NCBI GenBank assembly: GCA_002049785.1
Contig: MUKB01000029.1
Location: forward strand, 1 to 9,755
Direction of reading: 5' to 3'
DNA from: Caldifarciminota bacterium 4484_100
GTDB lineage: Bacteria; Hydrothermota; Tepidihabitantia; SM23-42
DNA: 9,755 bases
This document shows positions 1 to 7,172 of this stretch, one piece after another; position 1 is the stretch's first letter; each line of letters begins with the position of its first letter. A program made the translations under genes and the position numbers. A model generated the notes under the pieces. It made no database searches. It was not told the DNA's origin and saw only the letters and a list, made by a program, of their open reading frames with translations.

Positions 1-128
1 CCCCATTTCATAGATTGTTTAGTTTTTTCCGAAAACTTCATAATTGTAAAATTCTTATAATAAATTATATAGTTAATTAGACTTATGTCAATACTCCGAT
101 TTAGTAATTGAAAAACTGAAGAAACCAT
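1..128 (-). CDS. possible start of a leftward gene, cut by the left edge
   Basis: A reading frame opens at an ATG (126-128) and runs leftward for 42 codons to the window edge without a stop. A GAGG motif sits 7 bases upstream of the ATG, at a good Shine-Dalgarno distance, and an in-frame TGA lies four codons before the start. The peptide begins MVSSVFQLLNRS and is rich in Ile, Tyr, Asn and Lys, as expected from AT-rich DNA; I recognise no family. A second in-frame ATG at 39-41 (MKFSEKTKQ) would be the start if the promoter-like site at 64-91 is real, because that site lies inside the longer frame. The open frame could also be chance in AT-rich DNA. The sequence left of the window would decide. 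Confidence 0.25.
   Translation of the reverse strand, partial: MVSSVFQLLNRSIDISLINYIIYYKNFTIMKFSEKTKQSMKW
64..91 (-). promoter_or_regulatory. sigma-70-like promoter pointing left
   Basis: Read on the minus strand, this stretch has a perfect TTGACA (86-91), a 16-base spacer and a perfect TATAAT (64-69). Transcription would start near position 57 and leave the window to the left. It would serve a gene starting at 39-41 or beyond the edge, not the chemosensory operon, which ends at 478. The flanking DNA is very AT-rich, so TATAAT alone means little. The paired perfect -35 box at near-ideal spacing is what supports the call. Confidence 0.45.
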
Positions 129-224
129 AGCGATACCTCAGCAAAGATTCAGCAGGAGAGAAAGTGGAGAGATTTAACCCGCATTATTCATACTCGGCTG
201 GGAGAGAGGAGTCACCTTCAGCTA

Positions 225-303
225 AAATCCCCCTCGATCCCCCTTTAGAAAAGGGGGAAGTCGTAATCTCCCTCCTTTGGAAAAGGAGGGATGGGAAGGA
301 TTT
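225..303. repeat. imperfect palindromic intergenic repeat with two hairpins
   Basis: The ends are inverted copies (AAATCC at 225-230, GGATTT at 298-303) and the two halves are roughly inverted versions of each other. Each half forms its own hairpin. One is an 8-bp perfect stem, CCCCCTTT/AAAGGGGG, with a 3-base loop (239-257). The other is a 10-bp perfect stem around CCCTCCTTT/AAAGGAGGG with a 3-base loop (269-291). This layout is typical of dispersed REP/BIME-like or MITE-derived intergenic repeats. No open frame and no clear target-site duplication is seen. It lies between the 3' end of the operon and the promoter-like site at 64-91, so it may also affect transcript ends, although no good T-run follows either stem on the minus strand. 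Confidence 0.7.
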
Positions 304-477
304 CAAAATCAATGCATAATAAGATCAAGTCCAGGAGGCTTTCACACTCAAAACAGAGTGTCAGAATTTCTTGTTCTCAAAAATTACAGTAAATCTGCTC
401 TGAGACTGAGCTTACGAGAATTTCTCCAAAATAATATGAATAATCCAGGTTAAGATTTGTAAAAACAGGGATGGTGG
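304..477. other. non-coding spacer downstream of the operon
   Basis: I see no gene here. There is a weak 6-bp hairpin at 344-361 (ACACTC/GAGTGT, 6-base loop) and a 4-bp one at 397-411. Neither is followed by a T-run on either strand, so no convincing terminator for the leftward operon can be named. Confidence 0.5.
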
Positions 478-1191
478 TTAATGCTCTTCTCTGATGATTC
501 CCTTCATCGGAACGAAGAGGACCGGAATCAGTTCTTCTTTTTTTAAATTTTTACCGATTTTTCTGTAGAGTGTAAGGGTCTGGGTTTCTTCACCTTGTGG
601 CAGGATCAACCTTCCAGAGTCGGCAAGTTGTTCAATCAGGGGAGCAGGTATTTCTGGTGTAGCACAGGTGATGATTATTGCATCGAATGGTGCCTTTTCT
701 GGCCAGCCCAGGAATCCATCTCCACATTTAACATAGACATTATTATACCCGAGTGCCTTCAGTCTCTTTTTTGCTGTTTCGGCAAGTTTGGGCAGGATTT
801 CAATTGTATATACCTCCTGGACAATCAGTGATAGGATTGCAGCCTGATAACCTGAGCCGGTACCGATCTCCAGAACCCTATCACCGCTTTTCAACTCAAG
901 TTTTTCAGTCATCAGGGCAACAATATAGGGTTGGGAAATCGTCTGGTCTTCACCGATAGGGAGGGGTCCATCAATGTAGGCGAGTTTCTCGTATTTTTTC
1001 GGAACGAATTTATGGCGTTTTACCTTTAAGAGCGCAGAGATTACATTCTGGTCTTTAATGCCTCGGCTGATAATCTGGGTCTGAACCATTTCCTGGCGCG
1101 CAATTACATCCCAAGCTTCCTTTTTCTGGGAATGGTTATTTGAACAGTTAAGAAGTAATCCTGTTATGATGACAAATATTAGTCTCTTCAT
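478..1191 (-). CDS. pcm: protein-L-isoaspartate O-methyltransferase with lipoprotein-type signal
   Basis: This enzyme family transfers methyl from S-adenosylmethionine to isoaspartyl residues in damaged proteins, starting their repair. The diagnostic family segment PIGEDQTISQPYIVALMTE lies at residues 78-96, the SAM-binding motif VLEIGTGSGYQ at 106-116, and the downstream FDAIIITCA strand and the LILPQGE segment are present. The 237-residue length is the usual core (about 210) plus an N-terminal extension. That extension reads MKRLIFVIITGLLLNCSNN: two basic residues, a hydrophobic stretch and a cysteine at position 16, which resembles a lipoprotein signal, though Asn just before the Cys is unusual. 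If processed, the enzyme would sit outside the cytoplasm, where SAM is not known to be available. The hydrophobic stretch could instead be an uncleaved anchor. It is the last gene of the leftward cluster, 35 bases after the roadblock gene, with only a weak GGTGAT ribosome site. The family call is firm; location and any link to chemosensing are uncertain. Confidence 0.93.
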   Translation of the reverse strand: MKRLIFVIITGLLLNCSNNHSQKKEAWDVIARQEMVQTQIISRGIKDQNVISALLKVKRHKFVPKKYEKLAYIDGPLPIGEDQTISQPYIVALMTEKLELKSGDRVLEIGTGSGYQAAILSLIVQEVYTIEILPKLAETAKKRLKALGYNNVYVKCGDGFLGWPEKAPFDAIIITCATPEIPAPLIEQLADSGRLILPQGEETQTLTLYRKIGKNLKKEELIPVLFVPMKGIIREEH

Positions 1192-1226
1192 CTACGACTA
1201 TCACCAAGGTGCGATATCGAAAAAGG

Positions 1227-1535
1227 CTATTTTTTCAGTGCCTTATCAATCTTTATCTTGATCAACCCGATGTTGGCATCCTTCTGACAGATGGCGAAGA
1301 AGATGCCGTCCTCAGTCTCTCTGATGAAGAATACACTCTTCTGGGTATAGAGAATTGCCGAGGCGCGCTCTAGTTCAAGGCTCTTTTTGATTCGGCTGAC
1401 AACCCGGGCTGCTGTAGCACCGAATTTTTCCGCATCATAGCCGACTGTAAACTGGGCGTCGATTATGAAACCATCATCACTCGCCAGACCCGCTCCAAGC
1501 ACCTTCGGTATTTTGACGATACTATTCAGTTTCAT
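1227..1535 (-). CDS. stand-alone roadblock/LC7 domain protein
   Basis: This 102-residue protein is essentially one roadblock/LC7 fold. Its N-terminal strand pair reads IPKVLGAGLASDDGFIID, followed by a long helix (EKFGATAARVVSRIKKSLE), then two strands (SAILYTQKSVFFIRE, GIFFAICQ) and a closing helix (ANIGLIKIKIDKAL). Bacterial roadblock proteins such as MglB form dimers that bind or regulate small Ras-like GTPases; no GTPase gene is in this window. The start overlaps the stop of the upstream gene as ATGA and has AGGAG 8 bases upstream, so the start is well supported. The upstream neighbour ends in a second roadblock domain, so the two could form a heterodimer. That pairing is inference. The domain call rests on pattern and length, since roadblock domains are weakly conserved. 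Confidence 0.72.
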   Translation of the reverse strand: MKLNSIVKIPKVLGAGLASDDGFIIDAQFTVGYDAEKFGATAARVVSRIKKSLELERASAILYTQKSVFFIRETEDGIFFAICQKDANIGLIKIKIDKALKK

Positions 1536-2656
1536 CCTAAGATCTCCTTTATTTCTTCGATTATCTTTCGGGCATAGATAAATACCAGCCCGGGTTTGGC
1601 TTCTGGTTCAGTTATTACTGTGAGGAGCGATTCACCAGCAGTTACTACACAGATCGTTTCATCCGCTTTTTCGATAATCCCGCGTTCAAGACTATCTTTT
1701 TGGAGAAATTTGAATGATTCGTCCGCATCAGATATTACCGATGCAATCAAGGCACACAGCTCTTCGATATCAGGACGATCATAGTAGCTCTGAATCAACA
1801 GTCCATCCCGGGAACAGATAAAAGCGCCCTTGACACTTTTGATTTTAAGCAGCCTCTGCATCGGGGCTTCCAAGGCCTGAAGTGGTGTCTCTTTTTTCTC
1901 AGCTTCTTCCAAACCGATTTCAGGAAGAGGCTCTTCTTTTGTTACTTCAACTGCGGGTGCTGGTTGGGGTTCTACTTTCTCCTCAACAACCGCGGGTTTT
2001 GTCTCTTCAGGTGGTTTCTCCTTTTCGACATTTTCCTCAACCTTTTCTTCGATTTCTGGTTTGACCTCTTCCTGTGGTTTTTCTTCTATTACCTCTTTTG
2101 CAGTGGGGACTGCGGCTTCAACTTCCTGTGGTTTTCCTTCTATTACCTCCTCCTCAGTGGGGACTGCGGCTTCAACTTCCTGTGGTTTTTCTTCTTTAAT
2201 TACTTCCTCTTCAGCGGGGACTGCAACTTCGACCGCCTCTGGTTTTGGCTCTTCTTCGGGTGCGACCTTTTCTTCGACTTTTTCCGATTTCAGGAGCTCG
2301 AGCTCTTTTTTTGCCTCACTATTTTCCGGATTGATCTTGATCGTTGCTTCATAGAATTTCAAGGCCTTTTCATTCTCCCCGAGTTTTTTATAACAGTGTC
2401 CTAAATAGAGATTGGTATTCTCACTGTCTGGTGCCTCTGTATATACCTCCTCTAATATTTTTACCGCCTCCTTTATGTCATCTTTCATATAGTAGGCCCG
2501 ACCAAGAATTATCTTTGCCAGGGTATATCCGGGGTTGCGCACCAGACCATCTTTCAGTATCGATATCGCTTCATCTATCATCCCCGAGGAGAGATAGACA
2601 TCAGCCAGGGTTGCGAAGATCAGCGCCCCGGAGTCTATCTTCAGTTCATCTGCCAT
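1532..2656 (-). CDS. TPR protein with acidic linker and C-terminal roadblock/LC7 domain
   Basis: This 374-residue protein, probably cytoplasmic (no signal peptide), has three parts. Residues 11-112 form about three TPR units, a protein-binding scaffold; the signature residues are visible, for example GMIDEAISILKDGL, and NP or AP at unit ends. Residues 124-260 are a low-complexity linker of Glu, Pro, Val and Lys, probably disordered and strongly acidic, containing an 18-residue tandem repeat around EVEAAVPTEEEVIEGKPQ. Residues 262-374 look like a roadblock/LC7 domain: MQRLLKIKSVKGAFICSRDG opens it, then IEELCALIASVISDAD, ETICVVTAGESLLTVI and a final KIIEEIKEIL helix. GGAGG lies 7 bases before the ATG, 15 bases after the upstream TPR gene. 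The stop overlaps the next roadblock gene as ATGA. A likely role is to tether a GTPase-regulating roadblock module to TPR-bound partners, possibly the chemosensory proteins. That role is inference. Confidence 0.8.
   Translation of the reverse strand: MADELKIDSGALIFATLADVYLSSGMIDEAISILKDGLVRNPGYTLAKIILGRAYYMKDDIKEAVKILEEVYTEAPDSENTNLYLGHCYKKLGENEKALKFYEATIKINPENSEAKKELELLKSEKVEEKVAPEEEPKPEAVEVAVPAEEEVIKEEKPQEVEAAVPTEEEVIEGKPQEVEAAVPTAKEVIEEKPQEEVKPEIEEKVEENVEKEKPPEETKPAVVEEKVEPQPAPAVEVTKEEPLPEIGLEEAEKKETPLQALEAPMQRLLKIKSVKGAFICSRDGLLIQSYYDRPDIEELCALIASVISDADESFKFLQKDSLERGIIEKADETICVVTAGESLLTVITEPEAKPGLVFIYARKIIEEIKEILG
2069..2233 (-). repeat. in-gene tandem repeat (54-nt units) in the acidic linker
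   Basis: Three adjacent units lie at about 2069-2122, 2123-2176 and 2177-2233; the third is 57 nt. They encode successive 18-19 residue copies of a V-A/V-VP-E-E-VIEEKPQE pattern. The first two units differ at about five of 54 bases, which suggests recent duplication. The reading frame is kept, so changes in copy number would only lengthen or shorten the linker. Confidence 0.85.
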
Positions 2657-2671
2657 ATCAAATCCTCCATT

Positions 2672-5059
2672 CTATACCTCTTTCTTTAAAAACTCGGCAA
2701 GCTCAACCGTAATCTTGAGACAGTGTCTTATCTTATCCGCGAGTTCTTCATCCGGACTCAGAAGCAGTGCCTTTTTCCAATGGTCACAGGCCGATTCAAA
2801 TTCTCCACGCTGCACCAGGAGTAACCCGAGGTGATAATAGGGTAGCGGTTTTGAGGAATCTATGTCAATTGCACGCTTGAGATAGTGGGTCACCTTTTCG
2901 TTGTCGTTCTTCTCCAAGTAGAAGATTCCTGCCTGCAGATTGACCTCATATTTATCAGGATATCGTTCCTCAAGGAACTTAAGATAGGTCTCGGCCTTGT
3001 CGAGTTCTTTATTCCTGACCGCAATTTTCAGAAGACCAAGGTTTGCATCAAGGTCCTCAGGTTTTCTTGTATAAATTTTTTCAAACATTGCCCGGGCATC
3101 ATCAAACTCTCCTAAGTCGAATGAGATATCGGCAATTCTGTTCATCGTTTCGAGGTCTTCCGGGTCAATCTCCAGCAGTTTCTGATAGACCTCCCGGGCA
3201 TCTTTTAATCGGTTCAGGTACTCAAAGATATCGGCCTTTGCCTTTAGAATCTTTTTATCCTGGGGATGGCTATTTAAATATGACTGCAGGACCTCGAGGG
3301 CGTCATCAACATTGCCATACTGGTAAAACACCTCGGCCTTTAAGGCGATAGCCTCATTCCAGTCTGGTTTAAGTGCCAGGGCCTTTTCCAGTTTTTCCAA
3401 TGCAATATCATACTCTTTTGATGCAAGATAATTTTTCGCTTCATTGAGATAATCTTCAGGACCTGGAGTTTCTGGTGCAGGAAATATTTCCTCAAAACTG
3501 ACCGCTACGCCTTCTTCTGTCTTTGCCTTCGGGATATAATAGGGGCCAAATTCGGTAAGCTCAGGTGCAAGGAAGAGCCGGTATCGATTCTTCTCATAGT
3601 TGGGTTCGATCTCCATCCCTTTTCTGATATGTTCGAGCCCCTCTTCATAATTACCACTCTTGGTGAGGATAAAACCTATGTTGTAGTGTGCACCAGCGTG
3701 TCCTGGAGAGAATTCTATTGCCTTCTTAAATTGGGCCAGGGCCTCTTCATCCCTTCCCAATTCCATCAATGCAACACCTCGGCCAAAACATTCATCCCCA
3801 TCTTCTTCAGTGAATATCTTTAAAGCCTGTTCATATTCCTGTTTTTTCAAATGATACATTCCCAGATTGAACCGGGCATCAATTGAGCCCAGTTCTATTG
3901 CCTTCTTGAAGTGTGTCAAGGCATCCTCAATTTTCCCCAGCCTCATATGGGCTACTGCAAGGTTGTTGAGTGCCCCGGGGAATTCTTTATTCAACCCTAA
4001 TGCCTTTTCGAAGAACCCACGTGCATTCTCAAACTGTTCCTGGAGGAGATAGACTACACCTAAGGCATTGGCGATGGGTGCAGAATCGAAATCCTTATCA
4101 AATGCCCGCTGGAGATATTCAAGGGATTCATCATACTTCTTTATGAAGATATTAACCTGGCCCAGGGCATAGAATAGATCCGGGTTCTCAACCTTGGTCT
4201 TCAAACATTCTTCAAATTCCCTTTTTGCCTCGTTGAATAGACCTTTATTTCGATAAGAGATACCCATATTGTAGTGGACCTGATATTCATTGGTCATCGG
4301 TTTTGGAATACCCAGTTGTTCTTTTAGAAATTCCCAGTGTCCCTTGTGCTTTTCGATATTAATCGGGAGGTTGGGTTCAAACTGTGCCAGTGCAGGATTG
4401 AGTTCAATCGCCTTTCTGACTTCCTGGAGGCTCTCTTCAAGTTTTCCTTTTTCACCCAGGGCAAATCCGAGCATAAAGTGGCCTTCGGCTGAAGACGGGT
4501 CAAGGGTCAGGGATTCCTGGAAGTTTCTTATCGCCAGATCAATCACCCCTTTATTGAAGTATATCTCGCCAAGAACACGATAGACCTCAGGTGAGATTTT
4601 GATCTCCAGCGCCTGTTTTATCTCTTCCAGGGCATCATCGTATTTACCGAGTAGTTTTAATGTGGTGCCAAGACCATAATGGGCCTCGAACGAACCGGGA
4701 TTGAGGTCGAGAACCTTACGATAGAAGATTATTGCCTGTGAATGGCGGTTCAATTTCCTGTAGGTGTCGGCGAGTTCAAGTGTTTTCTGCTCATCGTATG
4801 GTTCCTCGTCGAGGATGCGCGCAAGTTTTTCCACCCGTTGTTCCAATCGTCCGGTCTTTTTCAAAATTATATCGAGATTGTTCCTTGCCAGAACAAAATT
4901 GGGGTCGATCTTAATGGCCTTTTCCAGTTCTTCAATCGCCTCTTCATATAGTCCCTTATTGTAGTAAACTATGGCAAGGTTATTATGTGCACCCGGATCG
5001 TTGTCCGGTATGCGTTCAGCAAAACTCTTTAAAATTTTAAGCTCCTCTGGTGTAATCAT
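2672..5059 (-). CDS. large TPR-repeat protein
   Basis: This 795-residue protein is built almost entirely of 34-residue TPR units, with no signal peptide or membrane segment, so it is probably a cytoplasmic scaffold. Three blocks can be seen: about residues 21-225, 257-490 and 536-795. Typical units read GLYEEAIEELEKAIKIDPN (residues 36-54) and GKYDDALEEIKQALEI (138-153). The blocks are separated by two non-TPR inserts, at about 226-256 (contains FEPNLPINIEKHKGHWEF) and 491-535 (contains LTEFGPYYIPKAK and a Pro-rich stretch ending PAPETPGPEDY). The start overlaps the CheC stop as ATGA and has no Shine-Dalgarno motif: the preceding 20 bases are almost all A and T. It is therefore probably translated by coupling to CheC. 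The location directly after the signalling genes suggests a scaffold or output partner, but the sequence alone does not name its target. Confidence 0.9.
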   Translation of the reverse strand: MITPEELKILKSFAERIPDNDPGAHNNLAIVYYNKGLYEEAIEELEKAIKIDPNFVLARNNLDIILKKTGRLEQRVEKLARILDEEPYDEQKTLELADTYRKLNRHSQAIIFYRKVLDLNPGSFEAHYGLGTTLKLLGKYDDALEEIKQALEIKISPEVYRVLGEIYFNKGVIDLAIRNFQESLTLDPSSAEGHFMLGFALGEKGKLEESLQEVRKAIELNPALAQFEPNLPINIEKHKGHWEFLKEQLGIPKPMTNEYQVHYNMGISYRNKGLFNEAKREFEECLKTKVENPDLFYALGQVNIFIKKYDESLEYLQRAFDKDFDSAPIANALGVVYLLQEQFENARGFFEKALGLNKEFPGALNNLAVAHMRLGKIEDALTHFKKAIELGSIDARFNLGMYHLKKQEYEQALKIFTEEDGDECFGRGVALMELGRDEEALAQFKKAIEFSPGHAGAHYNIGFILTKSGNYEEGLEHIRKGMEIEPNYEKNRYRLFLAPELTEFGPYYIPKAKTEEGVAVSFEEIFPAPETPGPEDYLNEAKNYLASKEYDIALEKLEKALALKPDWNEAIALKAEVFYQYGNVDDALEVLQSYLNSHPQDKKILKAKADIFEYLNRLKDAREVYQKLLEIDPEDLETMNRIADISFDLGEFDDARAMFEKIYTRKPEDLDANLGLLKIAVRNKELDKAETYLKFLEERYPDKYEVNLQAGIFYLEKNDNEKVTHYLKRAIDIDSSKPLPYYHLGLLLVQRGEFESACDHWKKALLLSPDEELADKIRHCLKITVELAEFLKKEV

Positions 5060-5670
5060 TTTGTCACATTTAATTTTTTTAATATTATTTCCAAACTTGC
5101 ACTATCTGGAAGTAGCAGGAAATATGCACGGAGAGGACGTTCTGCATCAGTAAAGTCAAATTCGGTTTCGACGCAGAAGATAAAGTCCTTGTCTTGGCCG
5201 AACTCGAGGATTACGCTGGAAAGGACTGCACCCACCATATCGACAATCATACCCGGAACCGATGGGAGGATCAAGAGTCCTAAAAGCTCGCCCAGTGCAT
5301 TCATATAGGAACAGGAGAGGATATTGGATACCTCCTTGAGTAGGGATTCCTGTAGTTCTTCAGGTTCTTGCTGATCCGGTGTCATCAATAGGTCGGTCAG
5401 GTCCTGGGCATCTTCATAGGGGTACAGGAGCAGGGTGCGTCCGGTCAGGTCGCCCAGAAAATATAGTAGCACCGATGCGACCACATCGTTTGGGTCGGCG
5501 ATCTTCAGAATCACATCATCCAGGGCGCCGGTGAGAATTTTGGGAACGCGCACCATAACCTTCTTACCCAACATCTGTGATAATGAGGTTGCTGCGTGGC
5601 CACTGCCGATGTTGGCCACCTCTTTTAATGCATCCAGCTGGAGAGCAGAAAGTCGTCTGGCATCAATCAT
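5056..5670 (-). CDS. cheC: CheC-type CheY-P phosphatase
   Basis: CheC proteins hydrolyse phospho-CheY and so end the signal. The 204-residue length is typical, and both copies of the family active-site pattern (D/S-x3-E-x2-N-x22-P) are intact. The first has D13, E17, N20 and P43 (LDALKEVANIGSGHAATSL). The second has S109, E113, N116 and P139 (SLLKEVSNILSCSYMNALGELL). Having both sites points to CheC rather than the single-site CheX or FliY-type relatives. The start overlaps the CheA stop as ATGA, with GGGGG 5 bases upstream. CheC is often paired with the deamidase CheD, which activates it, but no cheD is in the window. Since CheY lies two genes upstream in the same operon, that CheY is the obvious substrate. 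Confidence 0.93.
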   Translation of the reverse strand: MIDARRLSALQLDALKEVANIGSGHAATSLSQMLGKKVMVRVPKILTGALDDVILKIADPNDVVASVLLYFLGDLTGRTLLLYPYEDAQDLTDLLMTPDQQEPEELQESLLKEVSNILSCSYMNALGELLGLLILPSVPGMIVDMVGAVLSSVILEFGQDKDFIFCVETEFDFTDAERPLRAYFLLLPDSASLEIILKKLNVTK

Positions 5671-7172
5671 TCAAACCCCCTTGGGTCTAAGATCAAAATT
5701 GGTTTTCCATCTGCATATATTGAACAGCCAGAATAGTATGGTGAGGAGGCTAAGGCATCCAACTTCTTCACGACAATTTCTTCTTCATCAATAATTTCAT
5801 CGGTTACAAAACCGCGCCTACGTCCCTGATATTGTAAAACAATTATCGATTTTCGGGTCCGGTTGCTTGTGCAATTCAAATAATCACCCGGTCTAATCAG
5901 GGGAAGTATTTCATCACGGAACGGGTAGAGCTCGCGATGATAGACCGTCTGGAAACTGGTCTCTTCAGCATAGAATGTTTCCTGGATATAGTTTAAAGGA
6001 AGGGCAAATCGGTGGCCATCAAGGCTGAAGATCATCGCTCGAACAATAGCCAGGCTCAGAGGTAGGTCAAGGGTGAAACAGGTTCCTTCACCTTTTTTTG
6101 TGCTCAACTCGAATCGACCTCCAAGTTTGTCCACTATTGCACTCACTACATCCAGACCGATACCTCGGCCCGATATTGTTGAAACCTTCTCTGTTGTGGA
6201 GAAATCGGGATGAATGATAATCCTCAAAATATCCTTCTCCTGGAGTTCCTGCGCCTCCTGCGGGGTAATGATATGTTTCTCGACCGCCTTTTCTCTAACC
6301 TCGGCAAGGTCGATGCCCTGACCATTGTCCGCAACCGAGATTCTGATTCGTTCACGTTCCCGAACTGCGGTGAGGGTAATCTTTCCCTCTTTTTCTATCC
6401 CGTGATCTAAGGCATTGCGCAACAGATGGAGCAGGGGTTCTTTGAGGACATCAATGATTGAGCGGTCGACCTCAATATCCGCGCCCACAATTTCAAAGTT
6501 AACTCTTTTCCCCTGGCGTTTTGCTTCATCCCTTATCAGGCGCGGAAAGAAGTCAAAGACCGTGGACAAGGGTAGCATTCTCAATCTCATTACCTCATCC
6601 TGGAGTGCCGAGATGAAACGGGCAGATGTTTCAACCACAGTGGTCAGTTCGCTATTTCCGATTTCTTGACTTATGTGTAGTAAGCGTGACCTCTGAATCA
6701 TCAATTCATTGGTAAGGTTGAAAAGTCGGTCGAGTTTTTCGGTCTTTATTCGGATTTCATTTATCGACCGAGCTCGATGCCTTTCTCTCAAGGTTTCTAC
6801 CATCTCACCCCGTGCCACCTTTTCGATATGTTCGAGTATCTCAGTTCCTGAAGGTAATTCTTTCTTTTCTTTGAGGGCGTGTATGAAGTCAGTAAGATAA
6901 TCAACCGCCAGGAACAGGAAGTCCACAAGTTCGGGATTTATCCTGCCTTCTTCTTTCGGGGCTGAGATAAGGTCTTCAAGGCGGTGGGTTATCTGTCCGA
7001 GTGTATCATAGCCCATAGCCTGGGACATACCCTTTATGGTGTGGAAGATTCGGAAGACCTCAAGCACTGCTTCACGGTCCTCGTGGTTCTTTTCCAATTT
7101 GAGCAGGTTCTTATTCAGCGTTTCGATATAGGTTTCAACCTCACTGATAAATAGGTCTAAATAGTTTTCCAT
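5667..7172 (-). CDS. cheA: CheA histidine kinase lacking the P2 domain
   Basis: CheA autophosphorylates on a histidine in P1 and passes the phosphate to CheY. At 501 residues it is shorter than the usual 650 or so. P1 (1-120) has the phospho-acceptor H44 in FRIFHTIKGMSQAMGY. A linker of only about 15 residues leads straight to the P3 dimerisation helices (137-200), so the CheY-docking P2 domain is missing. The P4 ATPase domain (205-375) has the N box (LLHLLRNALDHGIE, N253, D256, H257), the G1 box DNGQGID (282-288), the F box FSTTEKV and the G2 box GRGIGLDVV (335-343). P5 (376-501) is a CheW-like domain. The stretch between the N box and the next strand is about 11 residues shorter than in E. 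coli CheA as I recall it. All catalytic motifs are intact, so it should be active. The start overlaps the CheY stop by one base (TAATG). Confidence 0.96.
   Translation of the reverse strand: MENYLDLFISEVETYIETLNKNLLKLEKNHEDREAVLEVFRIFHTIKGMSQAMGYDTLGQITHRLEDLISAPKEEGRINPELVDFLFLAVDYLTDFIHALKEKKELPSGTEILEHIEKVARGEMVETLRERHRARSINEIRIKTEKLDRLFNLTNELMIQRSRLLHISQEIGNSELTTVVETSARFISALQDEVMRLRMLPLSTVFDFFPRLIRDEAKRQGKRVNFEIVGADIEVDRSIIDVLKEPLLHLLRNALDHGIEKEGKITLTAVRERERIRISVADNGQGIDLAEVREKAVEKHIITPQEAQELQEKDILRIIIHPDFSTTEKVSTISGRGIGLDVVSAIVDKLGGRFELSTKKGEGTCFTLDLPLSLAIVRAMIFSLDGHRFALPLNYIQETFYAEETSFQTVYHRELYPFRDEILPLIRPGDYLNCTSNRTRKSIIVLQYQGRRRGFVTDEIIDEEEIVVKKLDALASSPYYSGCSIYADGKPILILDPRGFE

Noticed and set aside
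270..290. AAAGGAGG inside the repeat as a plus-strand ribosome site
   Set aside because: It is one arm of the hairpin, and no plausible open frame starts downstream of it.
344..361. Hairpin as a terminator for the operon
   Set aside because: The stem is only 6 bp, AT/GC mixed, and no T-run follows on either strand.
2069..2233. Regular repeats that might suggest a CRISPR array
   Set aside because: The units are directly adjacent with no unique spacers and keep the reading frame of the TPR-roadblock protein.
1964..2404. Long plus-strand frames opposite the acidic linker, Phe-rich or Ser/Thr-rich
   Set aside because: They are the antisense of the Glu/Pro codon repeats; the composition is an artefact of low complexity and there is no ribosome site or family match.
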